A stretch of DNA of 64,000 nucleotides from the NCBI GenBank assembly GCA_048498035.1, contig JBEHYT010000006.1, positions 124,001 to 188,000 of the forward strand, given 5' to 3'. The position numbers and the translations under genes were made by a program. Every line of letters starts with the position of its first letter. Positions within the stretch are counted from its first letter, which is position 1. Below, piece after piece: positions 34,332 to 42,569 of this stretch. A model generated the notes under the pieces. It saw nothing but the letters and a program-made list of their open reading frames with translations, had not been told where the DNA came from and did not search any database. The stretch comes from CADEDV01 sp048498035 (GTDB lineage Bacteria > Bacteroidota > Bacteroidia > Chitinophagales > Chitinophagaceae).

Positions 34332-34697
34332 GGCTTAACTTTTAAATGCATTGGAAAAATACTCCTCATCATTCCCAAAAAATTTGAAAAACGGTTCAAT
34401 TGGGGAACAAATGCGACAGATAGCCCGAAACCGTTGATGAAATCGCTTTGTCTACGAAAAGCTTCTGATTCCGGATTTTTCGCTTTTTAAACAGGAAATA
34501 TTTTTTTACCCCCGGTAGTTAAACCTTCGGGACGTTCACACGGTCTTAACATTAACCGACAATAAACCAGGGCAAGCCCCAATTGACACTGGCCTGACAA
34601 ATGCCTGAAAAAAATAGTTTCGTTTGGCATAATCTTTTCAACCAGTGTTATAAACCACCATAGCAGACATATTTTTTATCACCAAAAACGAAGAGCT
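34332..34697. other. 366-bp AT-rich intergenic region
   Basis: Divergent promoter region between two secreted-protein genes. No coding frame. The only element I can propose is the sigma-54-like site at 34625-34640. Confidence 0.6.
34625..34640 (+). promoter_or_regulatory. Candidate sigma-54 (RpoN) promoter
   Basis: TGGCATAATCTTTTCA matches the -24/-12 consensus TGGCAYRNNNNTTGCW except for one base (TTTC for TTGC). A start about 12 bases downstream would give a leader of about 45 nt before the ATG at 34698. The match could be chance in AT-rich DNA. Confidence 0.35.
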
Positions 34698-35360
34698 ATG
34701 AAGACTATCGTTAGATCACTCGCACTTTGCGCTACCCTTGGCATCACAACTGCTGGTTTTTCACAGGTGAACCTTGGATTGGGCGCCACAACACAAGCTG
34801 CTGCTAATGCAACAGCAAGTACTGCAGCCGTTACAAAAGCAACACAGGCCGCAACAAATGCAACAAAATCTACAGCACAGGTTGCAACTACAAAATTGGC
34901 AGATGTAAAAACTGCAACTACCAATGCTACACAGGCAGCCGCTACAAAAACAACATCTGCAGTTACTAAAACAAAGAATGCTGTTAAATCAGCAGCTGAT
35001 GTAAATGTGGCCACGTCTGCGTCCGTAAACAATGAAGCAGCAGCAACGGCAGGGAATAATGCCGCACAGACCGGGATCAATTCCAGCAGCGCTGCCAATG
35101 TAAATGCAGGCGTACAGGTAAATGGAAGCCAGGTGGTGGATAAAGCAGATGCAACCGCCACTAAAGCAGGTAACGCTGTACAGGCTAAAGCCAATACTGC
35201 TGTAACCACAGCAAAGCAGGCAAAGGCAAACACACAAGCTGCCGTTTCTAAAACAGCAAAAACTGTAAAAACAACTGCTGAAAATGTGAAGCCGCAGGTA
35301 GATGCTAACGCCACTACCGAGGTAAAAAGTGCAGCAACTGTAAATGCGGTAAAAGAGTAA
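34698..35360 (+). CDS. Ala/Thr/Lys-rich secreted low-complexity protein
   Basis: 220 residues: signal peptide (MKTIVRSLALCATLGITTAGFSQ), then a mature chain almost only of Ala, Thr, Val, Lys, Asn, Gln and Ser with recurring units such as TKATQAATNATK, TNATQAAATK, KAKANTQAAVSKTAKT. No aromatic residues occur in the mature part. Hydropathy suggests long amphipathic helices or a disordered coat, reminiscent of LEA-like or apolipoprotein-like helices. Function unknown. It has its own strong terminator and so is a single-gene unit. Confidence 0.8.
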   Translation: MKTIVRSLALCATLGITTAGFSQVNLGLGATTQAAANATASTAAVTKATQAATNATKSTAQVATTKLADVKTATTNATQAAATKTTSAVTKTKNAVKSAADVNVATSASVNNEAAATAGNNAAQTGINSSSAANVNAGVQVNGSQVVDKADATATKAGNAVQAKANTAVTTAKQAKANTQAAVSKTAKTVKTTAENVKPQVDANATTEVKSAATVNAVKE

Positions 35361-35394
35361 AAACGAATTTGAACACAGGGGATTCTAAAATATA

Positions 35395-35426
35395 TACTGG
35401 CTAAATTTTTTTAGCCAGTATTTTTT
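35395..35426 (+). terminator. Strong Rho-independent terminator
   Basis: Eleven-base stem TACTGGCTAAA / TTTAGCCAGTA around loop TTTT, followed by TTTTTT. It ends the Ala/Thr-rich protein gene. Confidence 0.9.
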
Positions 35427-35438
35427 AAAACCATCACC

Positions 35439-36275
35439 ATGCAAAAAGCCATTGTAATCCTGTGCACCTGCCTGCTCGCTACGGGCTGTTTTGCACAAAC
35501 TGATTCATCCCGCCAGGAAAAAGCCGTGCAATTTAGCATCGGAATATTTTACAATAGTAACCTCAATTATTACGGGCGAACCGACAGCCTCCGCAGCAGC
35601 GGCGTTTTTCCACTTGCAGAAGTCACGTTTGCCAAAGGATTGTATGTTAATGCCGCGCCGGTTTTTGTAAACAATGCTGTAAGTTCTTTTGACTATGCCG
35701 GTACAGTGGCAACAGCCGGGTACCGGTTTGGCGGCAACAACAAGTGGCGTGGTAATATCTATTTTGTAAAACCTTTCTATGAAGCCAACAGCCAATTGGT
35801 GCAATCAGCGCTGAAAGGTCAGTTTACAGCCAACTTTACCTGGGCGAATAAAATCCTAAACCTGACCGCAGGCGGAGATTTGAAATTCAGCAATCATATC
35901 GATTACGGTGCAACGGCAGGAGTGGATCACCTGGTGCGCCTTACGCCTGGAGATGGTTGGGTGTTTGTAATGGACCCTTCTGCCTATGTTTATGCAGGCA
36001 CGCAACGCTTTAGTCAAACCTATTATGAAAAAACACCGGGATTTTTATTTTTCCCTGGAACAGAACAGGCGGTGACCGAAGAAAGCAAACGATTCTCAGT
36101 TATTTCTTACGAATTTTCTATGCCGCTGGTATTGGCAAAAGGTAAATGGCAATTGATTGCCAACCCGGCGTATGTACTGCCACAAAACCTGGTAGCTGTG
36201 GAAGGACGCCCGGATCTGTCGGAGCGCGGCAAAGATCTTTTTTATATCACAGTGGGTACACGTGTAACCTTGTAG
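35439..36275 (+). CDS. Predicted outer-membrane beta-barrel protein, unknown function
   Basis: 278 residues with a signal peptide ending CFAQ. The mature sequence alternates hydrophobic and polar residues through the length (VQFSIGIFYNSNLNYYGR, GLYVNAAPVFVNNAVSSFDY, KRFSVISYEFSMPLVLAKGKW) and ends with an aromatic/hydrophobic strand FYITVGTRVTL, as expected for a small beta-barrel of about 12 strands. No plug domain. It starts only 13 bp behind the terminator stem and could be a separate unit. Confidence 0.72.
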   Translation: MQKAIVILCTCLLATGCFAQTDSSRQEKAVQFSIGIFYNSNLNYYGRTDSLRSSGVFPLAEVTFAKGLYVNAAPVFVNNAVSSFDYAGTVATAGYRFGGNNKWRGNIYFVKPFYEANSQLVQSALKGQFTANFTWANKILNLTAGGDLKFSNHIDYGATAGVDHLVRLTPGDGWVFVMDPSAYVYAGTQRFSQTYYEKTPGFLFFPGTEQAVTEESKRFSVISYEFSMPLVLAKGKWQLIANPAYVLPQNLVAVEGRPDLSERGKDLFYITVGTRVTL

Positions 36276-36332
36276 CTGAATTAACAAAATCTCCGGCACT
36301 ACAGAAGTATATTTGCGGGGTAATCAAACCTA

Positions 36333-37103
36333 ATGAACGCCCGCAAAAAGAAAAAAATTTTACGAGTTGTTATTGTCCTGGTAATGCTACTCATGGGCGT
36401 AGTAGCCGGTTGGATGATATACCAATGGATTACCTACCGCAAGGCAAGATTTACCCAATACCCGGAATTTGGCATTCTTATACCAGAAGCTTATACCATT
36501 CATGGTATAGACGTATCGCGCTACCAGCATACCATTGCCTGGGAAGCGGTGAAGGCCATGCGCGTAAAAGACGTGCAACTGGGTTTTGTATTTATAAAAG
36601 CAACAGAAGGTATTGGCAACATGGATCCAGAGTTCCGGCGCAACTGGCGCCGCTCCCGTGAAAACGGTATGATCCGCGGTGCATATCATTTCTTTATTGC
36701 CTCCAAAGACGGGCGCACGCAGGCAGAAAATTTTATCGATAAAGTAGAACTGGTAAGTGGAGATCTACCTCCGGTGCTGGATGTGGAACAACTCAATGGC
36801 GTATCCGCCGTCAATTTGAGAAAAGAAATGAAAAGCTGGCTAAGCGTGGTAGAGAATTATTACCATGTAAAGCCGATCATTTATACCAACATCGATTTTT
36901 ACCGGAGAAATCTTGGTAATGACTTTGATGATTACCCACTCTGGGTGGCCCATTATTACCAGGAAAAAAAGCCGCGGATCGACCGGGGATGGGCATTCTG
37001 GCAACACAATGACGGCGGCAATGTGAATGGCATTCTCTCAAAAGTTGATTTTAATGTTTTCAATGGAGACTCCACTGAATTCCGGCAGCTGCTGGTACCG
37101 TAA
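36333..37103 (+). CDS. GH25 family lysozyme, membrane-anchored
   Basis: 256 residues. An N-terminal anchor (VVIVLVMLLMGVVAGWMIY) is followed by a GH25 domain: HGIDVSRYQ with the first catalytic Asp, FVFIKATEG, GAYHFF, LPPVLDVEQLNG with the Asp-x-Glu pair, PIIYTNIDFYR and GWAFWQHNDGG. GH25 enzymes cut the beta-1,4 bond of MurNAc-GlcNAc in peptidoglycan. With one anchor it would act on the cell's own wall from the inner-membrane side. All key residues are present. Confidence 0.93.
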   Translation: MNARKKKKILRVVIVLVMLLMGVVAGWMIYQWITYRKARFTQYPEFGILIPEAYTIHGIDVSRYQHTIAWEAVKAMRVKDVQLGFVFIKATEGIGNMDPEFRRNWRRSRENGMIRGAYHFFIASKDGRTQAENFIDKVELVSGDLPPVLDVEQLNGVSAVNLRKEMKSWLSVVENYYHVKPIIYTNIDFYRRNLGNDFDDYPLWVAHYYQEKKPRIDRGWAFWQHNDGGNVNGILSKVDFNVFNGDSTEFRQLLVP

Positions 37104-37157
37104 CTTCCACCTTTGACAATCAGATCAACCCAAACCTTTTATTAGTATCTTCCATCC

Positions 37158-37391
37158 ATGGATGAAAAGCAACAGGGATGGGACCCGGAAGTAACACGCT
37201 ATTTCCGGAAACTGATCAGCTCCATTTCAACAGGATTGCTTTGGATGATCTCGATGGTGGGACTGGGACTTTATGCCGGGCTTGCCTATCAAAGTAATTA
37301 TCCCGGATATGTACACGTCCTATTCTACGTTGTTTTTGCCATTACCCTCTTTTTTCTCCTTCGCTTTTTATACCGGAAGTGGCGACGATGA
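37158..37391 (+). CDS. Small two-span membrane protein
   Basis: 77 residues: a polar start (MDEKQQGWDPEVTRYFRKLIS), two membrane spans (TGLLWMISMVGLGLYAGLAY and VLFYVVFAITLFFLLRFLY) and a basic end KWRR. No known family that I can name. It lies 54 bp after the lysozyme gene on the same strand. Confidence 0.68.
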   Translation: MDEKQQGWDPEVTRYFRKLISSISTGLLWMISMVGLGLYAGLAYQSNYPGYVHVLFYVVFAITLFFLLRFLYRKWRR

Positions 37392-37491
37392 GAAAAAACG
37401 CCTGTTGCTGTAACATTTTTCAAAAAATACCATCCTACTGGTATTAATCCAGCTTGCAAAAACAGTATTTTACCTGCTTATTATTGTCAGA

Positions 37492-37899
37492 ATGCCACTA
37501 AAACGAATCTGCAGAACAACGGTTATTACCGGCACCTTGCTGATCTGGATCATCAAGTTTGCCGTACGCCCCTTTCATCTTTGGGATTCAGCCATCTTTT
37601 TCTGGGGCATCGCTCCCAACCTGCTGGGCTCCTTCCTGATCCCCTTTGGTGCATACTGGTTTTTTTCCGGACGAAATTTTCTGCTGGCACGCATCTTCCG
37701 TATTCAAACAGCCTATGACCTTCGACTGGTTTGCTCACTCGGGTTTGTAATGCTGGTGGTAAATGAATACCTGCAGCTCATTCCCATTTTTGGGAGAACA
37801 TTTGATTATAATGACATTCTCTTTTCTGTAGTGGGACTGGCAGCAGCACATTTTGTTTTTGCGCGCCTGCAACAGCGATTTGTACAACAACAGGCCTAA
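37492..37899 (+). CDS. Small integral membrane protein, VanZ-like topology
   Basis: 135 residues with four hydrophobic segments and the sequence VVNEYLQLIPIFGRTFDYNDILFSVVGLAAAH. The E.xQ...P.R..D..D...N.xG-like pattern is reminiscent of VanZ-type proteins, although the match is partial. The stop overlaps the stop of the convergent DUF4440-type gene. Function unknown. Confidence 0.65.
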   Translation: MPLKRICRTTVITGTLLIWIIKFAVRPFHLWDSAIFFWGIAPNLLGSFLIPFGAYWFFSGRNFLLARIFRIQTAYDLRLVCSLGFVMLVVNEYLQLIPIFGRTFDYNDILFSVVGLAAAHFVFARLQQRFVQQQA

Positions 37900-38318
37900 C
37901 TACTGTGGTCGCAAATGATTTGCCACTGCCCTTTTATTTTCCGGAATAGAAGCGTAAAAGCGCCGGAAAGATCGCCCACCGTTCGTTGAAGATGCCAGTG
38001 TCCAATAACAAAATAATAGTTGGAGGATAATTTTTTCAGGATCAGTCCGCTGAAATCCAGGATGCCCATGGCTGTTGTATCCGGGTAAGAACGTTTATAG
38101 TTGTCCAGCGTATTTTTCCAACCATAAGTTGGGCCATGCTGGCCGATAAACATCAGGGAATCATTTTGCCAGTAACCGTTCATAAAACCTTCCAGGTCGC
38201 CGCGGTTCCAGGCTTTTGCCTGCCGGTCAAGCAAATTCCGGATGGCTTGTTCGTCTTTCGACTGGCCGCATACGGCTAATGTAGAAAGGAATAACAGGGA
38301 AACTAATACAGCGCGCAT
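37896..38318 (-). CDS. Secreted SnoaL/DUF4440-like (NTF2 fold) protein
   Basis: 140 residues from the ATG at 38318, which starts a good signal peptide (MRAVLVSLLFLSTLAVCGQ). The mature protein has the NTF2-like pattern: AIRNLLDRQAKAWNRGDLEGFMNGYW, FIGQHGPTYGWKNTLDNYKRSYP, then beta strands ending WQIICDHSS. The fold binds small molecules or acts as ketosteroid-isomerase-like enzyme; the exact role is unknown. The upstream extension to 38387 lacks signal character. Confidence 0.85.
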   Translation of the reverse strand: MRAVLVSLLFLSTLAVCGQSKDEQAIRNLLDRQAKAWNRGDLEGFMNGYWQNDSLMFIGQHGPTYGWKNTLDNYKRSYPDTTAMGILDFSGLILKKLSSNYYFVIGHWHLQRTVGDLSGAFTLLFRKIKGQWQIICDHSS

Positions 38319-38390
38319 ATCGATAAAATTGCCGGTTACTGAATTAAACGTACTCCGTGAAGATAGGATGACCGTAACATCCGGCAAGTT

Positions 38391-38783
38391 TTAATGGTCG
38401 CAATCATCCGCATGTGCATGATCATGTATCCGGCAAGCGCGAAAATTGATGAGGTGGGCACCAACGATCAATACAACGGCAGGAACCAATAAAATAAGGT
38501 GAAGTTCCGGGACAAATTCTTTAGCAATCAGGCAGGCAAAACCTGCCGAAAAAAGAGCGAACGGAAGGAGGCTGTGGTGGTGCTTGCGATAGCCATGCAA
38601 AAGCGCATAACTTCCAATTACAAAAGCCAGCGCAATCATCCCGCCCTCGAAATAGAGATTATTGATAATATTAGTACCAAAAAGCGGCAAACTGGTCAAA
38701 AAGAGTGGTAAAAGCGCACAATGGATAGCGCAGGCAAGCGAAGCACCAATTCCCAGGGCATCCCAATTAATCTTTAAACGCAT
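38391..38783 (-). CDS. MerC domain membrane protein
   Basis: 130 residues from the ATG at 38783, with four membrane spans. The first has the MerC-type Cys pair in GASLACAIHCALLPL; the C-terminus is His/Asp-rich (RIHDHAHADDCDH), suited to bind metal ions. MerC proteins take up mercury, but in Bacteroidota they often sit beside Fur/Zur regulators without other mer genes, which suggests transport of another metal such as zinc. It is divergent from the SCO1 gene over a 102-bp region with a possible operator. Confidence 0.85.
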   Translation of the reverse strand: MRLKINWDALGIGASLACAIHCALLPLFLTSLPLFGTNIINNLYFEGGMIALAFVIGSYALLHGYRKHHHSLLPFALFSAGFACLIAKEFVPELHLILLVPAVVLIVGAHLINFRACRIHDHAHADDCDH

Positions 38784-38803
38784 CAGAACAAAGTTATAAA
38801 AAA

Positions 38804-38816
38804 GCAACAAAGTTGC
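38804..38816. promoter_or_regulatory. Inverted repeat GCAAC-AAA-GTTGC, possible Fur/Zur-type operator
   Basis: A perfect 5-bp inverted repeat with 3-base spacer lies in the divergent region between merC-like and SCO1 genes, 21 bp before the former's start. The Fur-family gene two positions on is the natural candidate for binding it. Confidence 0.4.
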
Positions 38817-38885
38817 AAAATTTTGGTTCACGGGATGGCAAATCCTTTTCAGGGTAGTACCTTTGTAGCTCAATTCCGTAACGCC

Positions 38886-39506
38886 ATGAGTAGAAAATTG
38901 ATCCTATACCTTGTTTTTTTTGTGCTGTTGTTTGGCGGCTTTTACCTGGTGGTGAACAAATGGCTGGCATACGGCACAAACTCCGATCAGAAAGCATTGA
39001 TAGCAAGCTTCATAATCGGTGACGTTCAGCCGTTTAGATTTACCGACCAGGATGGACACTCCTTTACGAACCAGGACGTAAAAGGAAAAGTATATGTGGC
39101 CGAGTATTTCTTTACCACCTGCCCCGGCATTTGTCCTAAAATGAACAACAACATGAAGCTGGTGTACGAGGCATTCAAGGATCAGCCGGATTTCCGCATT
39201 CTTTCGCATACATGCCAACCCGAAGTGGACTCTGTACCGGTGCTGAAAAAATATGCCGATTCTCTGGGCGTTAATAAAACCTGGGTATTCCTTACCGGGC
39301 GTAAAGACAGCCTGTACCGGATGGCGCGGATCAGCTATAAAATTGATGATCCCAACAATAATGTTGCGTCTATTGAAGATGATTTTTTGCATACGCAGAA
39401 CTGGGCGCTTGTAAACCGTGAGGGACAGGTAATTGCAATTTATGATGGTTTAAAAAAGGCAGAGGTCAAAGACCTGATCAGCCGCATTCGCAGTATGCTG
39501 AACTAA
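38886..39506 (+). CDS. SCO1/SenC family protein (second copy)
   Basis: 206 residues from the ATG at 38886. N-terminal anchor (LILYLVFFVLLFGGFYLVV) instead of a lipobox, then the SCO domain with FRFTDQDGHSFTNQDVKGK, TTCPGICPKM (CxxxC copper site) and the ligand His in DDFLHTQNWALV. Compared with the copy at 26127 it is anchored in the inner membrane. Eleven bases separate it from the Fur-family gene, so both are cotranscribed. This context points to metal supply or metal-dependent redox control. Confidence 0.92.
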   Translation: MSRKLILYLVFFVLLFGGFYLVVNKWLAYGTNSDQKALIASFIIGDVQPFRFTDQDGHSFTNQDVKGKVYVAEYFFTTCPGICPKMNNNMKLVYEAFKDQPDFRILSHTCQPEVDSVPVLKKYADSLGVNKTWVFLTGRKDSLYRMARISYKIDDPNNNVASIEDDFLHTQNWALVNREGQVIAIYDGLKKAEVKDLISRIRSMLN

Positions 39507-39517
39507 AAGTAATTTTT

Positions 39518-39940
39518 ATGGAAACGATCAAGGATATTTTAAAGAAAAGTAATCTTAGCGTAACCGCCAGCCGGGAAAAGATACTCGGTTTGTTTTTAGA
39601 TGAAAAAGGCGCGCTTGCGCATGGCGATATTGAAAAGAAAGCCGGTGAGAAGTTTGACCGTGTAACGGTTTATCGCACACTCCAGGCCTTTGTTGAAAAA
39701 GGAATTATTCATGCCATTCCTACGGCGGATAATTCAGTGCGCTATGCACTTTGTAAAGACAATTGCTCAGAAGGCCATCATCATGATCATCACGTGCATT
39801 TTGTTTGCAACACCTGCCACGTTACCTATTGCCTGGATAATGTGGTAACGCCACAATTGAAACTACCCGAGGGATATGTTTCCCAACATATTGAAGTGGT
39901 GGCCGAAGGTGTTTGTCAATCCTGCGCTATGCCCCAATAA
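39518..39940 (+). CDS. Fur-family metalloregulator, possibly Zur
   Basis: 140 residues. Winged helix (ILKKSNLSVTASREKILGLFL, VTVYRTLQAFVEKGIIH), then the dimer domain with CSEGHHHDHHVHFVCNTCHV and the final VCQSC. The two CxxC pairs form the structural zinc site, and the His-rich loop is the sensory site. The extended HHHDHH run and the MerC-like neighbour favour zinc (Zur) over iron, but this is inference. Probably represses its own operon and the divergent merC-like gene in the presence of metal. Confidence 0.9.
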   Translation: METIKDILKKSNLSVTASREKILGLFLDEKGALAHGDIEKKAGEKFDRVTVYRTLQAFVEKGIIHAIPTADNSVRYALCKDNCSEGHHHDHHVHFVCNTCHVTYCLDNVVTPQLKLPEGYVSQHIEVVAEGVCQSCAMPQ

Positions 39941-39949
39941 AAAATAAGC

Positions 39950-39969
39950 CCCGATGTAGAAACATCGGG
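39950..39969 (+). terminator. Hairpin after Fur-family gene
   Basis: Stem CCCGATGT / ACATCGGG with loop AGAA, ten bases behind the stop. It is not followed by a clear T-run, so termination is less certain. Confidence 0.5.
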
Positions 39970-40126
39970 ACTTAAGGTTAAGGCTCTGATTAGTAGCTAT
40001 TTTAATGCGCCCTGCTTGTTCAAACGCTCAACAACTTAATGTTGCAACTTGTTTTTTTACGTTTCGGGCGCTGATTTTTTCTATCTCAAAAATAACATCT
40101 GCCTTTCATATTTCCGAATTTCTCCC

Positions 40127-40142
40127 TACCACTTTAGTGGTA
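40127..40142. repeat. Short palindrome with TTTA loop
   Basis: TACCAC-TTTA-GTGGTA, seven bases from the stop of the convergent peptidase gene, followed on the plus strand by TTTTCC. The loop and inner stem (CAC-TTTA-GTG) are the same as in the ompA hairpins at 17.3-17.7 kb. Confidence 0.5.
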
Positions 40143-40148
40143 TTTTCC

Positions 40149-41879
40149 CTAAGAAGTTGCTAACAAATCCATTTCTCTTTTTACAAAACTCATCAGGCTG
40201 CTGATGTGTTTTGGGGAAAAATCGAATTGTAAACCAGCCGCCTGGAAAAGCTCAGGAAGAGTTCGGGTGCCACCCAACGCCAACGCTTTCACGTAATTAT
40301 CCATGGCCTGGGCGGGGTTGGCCTGGAATTGCTGCCAGAGCCCGATAGCACCCAGTTGTGCAATTCCGTACTCGATATAATAAAACGGTACTTCATACAG
40401 GTGAAGTTGCCGCTGCCAGCTGTAACGGCGATATTCTTCCAGCCCGGAGAAATCCACTACAGGCGAAGAAAACTCAAGCTGGATTTCTTCCCACTTTGCC
40501 AGTCGCTCTTCCACGGTGTGTGCAGGATTTTCAAAAACCCAGTGTTGAAATTTATCAATGGTTGCAATCCACGGGAAAATGGTAATTACGCGCTCCAGTT
40601 GTTGCTCCTTTGCACGCTTCAATTCCGCATCATCCTTAAAAAACACCTGCCAGTGCGCCATGCTAAACAGCTCCATCGACATACTCGCCACCTCGGCAAT
40701 TTCCGTGGGGTACTCCTTGAATCCCGTTAGTTCCAGCGGGTGCGCCAGGAACGAATGCACTGCGTGTCCGCCTTCATGTACCATCGTTGTTACATCATCC
40801 AACTGCCCGGCGGCATTCATAAATATAAACGGAGCGCCGCTTTCAGCCAGCGGACAGTTGTAGCCACCGGGCGCTTTACCCTTCCGGCTTTCCAGGTCCA
40901 GGTGCCCCATTTCCCGCATTTTGCGAATGCAATTGGCAAAGAAGGGCTGCAACTGTTCAAAACAGGTAATCGTTTTATCAGTTAATTCATCACCATTGGC
41001 GAATGGACGCAGCGGCTGCGTGCCTACCGGCTCGGCATCAATATCCCAGGGACGTAGCGTATCCAATCCCAGTTTCGTTTTTTTCTGCTCATAGATCTGG
41101 TTTACCAGCGGCATCACATGCAGTTTTACCGCCTCGTGAAACTGGAAGCAATCAGCGGGTGAATAGTCAAACCGACCCAACTCTGCAAACCGGTAATCAC
41201 GGTAATTGTCAAACCCTGCATTCAGCGCAAGTTGGTTTCGTTTTTCTACCAGGCTGCTGTATAATGTGTTCAGTTCTTCTTTATCTACCAGTCTTCGTTC
41301 ACTGATCTTGCGGTACACTTCTTCCCGCACCTTCCGGTCAGGATCTTCCAGGAACCGGGCCGCTTGTTGCAGCGTGTATTCCTGCCCATTTACCTCTACC
41401 GTCATTTTTCCCGCAATAGCGCCAAATTGCTGTTGCATCACACCCAGTTCTGCCTGGATCGGAATATTCGCTTCGCGAAAAAGAGTGATATTTTTTTCAA
41501 CGTTTCGCAGGTAGGTGAAATAGTGATCATGATCCAGTTCTTTCACAAACGGGTTGGCCACCAGCTTGCGGTTTAACCGGTCGGAATACGGCTGAATACG
41601 CGGTTGTATTTCCAGCATAAAATAATTGAAGGCCGCTTCCAGTTCTTTGTTCTCTGTGTCGCAGGTCATGCGGATCTGTCGCCAGCAGGCATCTTCGCTG
41701 ATCACTGCTTCCAGTTCACTGGCATCTTTTAACCATTGTTCCAACGCTGCCCGTGAGTTTATGGGGCGTTCTTCCAGGTCTTTAAAAAAAGGTTCAAGTC
41801 CTTCCCAATTCGTAATTGCAAAATCTGCCGGTAAAAAATGCCGGGGCAGTTTGCTGATGTTGGCGTTATAACTTGTCAT
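40149..41879 (-). CDS. M3 family oligoendopeptidase (PepF-like)
   Basis: 576 residues, no signal peptide. Zinc site HEGGH (His368, Glu369, His372) in MVHEGGHAVHSFLA, with the third ligand in YPTEIAEVASMSMELF. Family landmarks such as ENPAHTVEERLAKWEEIQ and QWQFYEIPF-like LHLYEVPFYYIEYGIAQLGA are present. It degrades peptides in the cytoplasm. M3B members annotated as PepF have about 600 residues, so the length is right. Confidence 0.93.
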   Translation of the reverse strand: MTSYNANISKLPRHFLPADFAITNWEGLEPFFKDLEERPINSRAALEQWLKDASELEAVISEDACWRQIRMTCDTENKELEAAFNYFMLEIQPRIQPYSDRLNRKLVANPFVKELDHDHYFTYLRNVEKNITLFREANIPIQAELGVMQQQFGAIAGKMTVEVNGQEYTLQQAARFLEDPDRKVREEVYRKISERRLVDKEELNTLYSSLVEKRNQLALNAGFDNYRDYRFAELGRFDYSPADCFQFHEAVKLHVMPLVNQIYEQKKTKLGLDTLRPWDIDAEPVGTQPLRPFANGDELTDKTITCFEQLQPFFANCIRKMREMGHLDLESRKGKAPGGYNCPLAESGAPFIFMNAAGQLDDVTTMVHEGGHAVHSFLAHPLELTGFKEYPTEIAEVASMSMELFSMAHWQVFFKDDAELKRAKEQQLERVITIFPWIATIDKFQHWVFENPAHTVEERLAKWEEIQLEFSSPVVDFSGLEEYRRYSWQRQLHLYEVPFYYIEYGIAQLGAIGLWQQFQANPAQAMDNYVKALALGGTRTLPELFQAAGLQFDFSPKHISSLMSFVKREMDLLATS

Positions 41880-41954
41880 GGTAACGGTATTGAAAAGAAA
41901 AAGCTACAATGCCGGCATAGCCGGGCCTGTAGCTTTTCCGGGTGAACGATTTAA

Positions 41955-42569
41955 TTATTTCTTTTTCGCAGCAGCTTTCTTCTTAGGCGCTTCTTCGCCG
42001 TCTTCTTTCGCAGCCTTCTTTTTTGCAGCAGGTTTTTCTGTCTTTTCAGCTTTTTCTGCTTTCTTTTTCGGCGCTTCTTCCTTATCGGCTACAGGTTCTT
42101 TTGCTGCTTTTGTTTTCTTGGCCGGCTTAGGCTCTTCAGCTTTTACCTCAACTTCTGCAGGCGCTTCTTCTTCCTCTTCCGGTACTTCTGATAATTTAAT
42201 CTCGATATTATTTTTCTTCAAAACGGCAAACCACTTTACCATTTTCTTCATATCGCTATTGTACACGCGCTCAAAATCCATATCAGGAAATACTTTCTCA
42301 AAATATCCGCGAACGGCCGCTGCATCTTTTTCATCCGGTAATGATCCCCCGGCTTTATCCATCGCCTGGAATACATCCACCAGGTTTACATTATCATTCA
42401 CTGTGTACACTTCAATACTTTCCAGTTGTGAAAACTGGTGTACACGACTGGCAATGAAGCGCGTGCTTTTATCTTCCAGGGACCGCACAATGGCGCCGTC
42501 TGTTTTTGTGTTGAGCAATTCGAACAATCCCGGTAACCCGGTTACGGCAACGAGTTTACTGTATTCCAT
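41955..42569 (-). CDS. DUF5606 protein with long Lys/Ala/Glu tail
   Basis: 204 residues. The first 130 are the compact DUF5606 domain: MEYSKLVAVTGLPGLFELLN, TDGAIVRSLEDKSTRFIASR, VNLVDVFQAM. After an acidic hinge (EVPEEEEEAPAEVEVKAEE) comes about 75 residues of Lys, Ala, Glu and Pro (PKKKAEKAEKTEKPAAKKKA), ending KKKAAAKKK. The tail resembles histone H1-like bacterial proteins, so binding to nucleic acid or ribosomes is conceivable. The function of the domain is unknown. Confidence 0.82.
   Translation of the reverse strand: MEYSKLVAVTGLPGLFELLNTKTDGAIVRSLEDKSTRFIASRVHQFSQLESIEVYTVNDNVNLVDVFQAMDKAGGSLPDEKDAAAVRGYFEKVFPDMDFERVYNSDMKKMVKWFAVLKKNNIEIKLSEVPEEEEEAPAEVEVKAEEPKPAKKTKAAKEPVADKEEAPKKKAEKAEKTEKPAAKKKAAKEDGEEAPKKKAAAKKK

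Noticed and set aside
34679..35314. Minus-strand frame of 211 codons rich in Ala, Val, Phe
   Set aside because: It mirrors the low-complexity Ala/Thr gene; a plus-strand signal peptide and terminator show the true strand.
38391..38783. Mercury resistance operon
   Set aside because: MerC-like protein only; no MerA, MerT, MerP or MerR. The Fur-family neighbour points to another metal.
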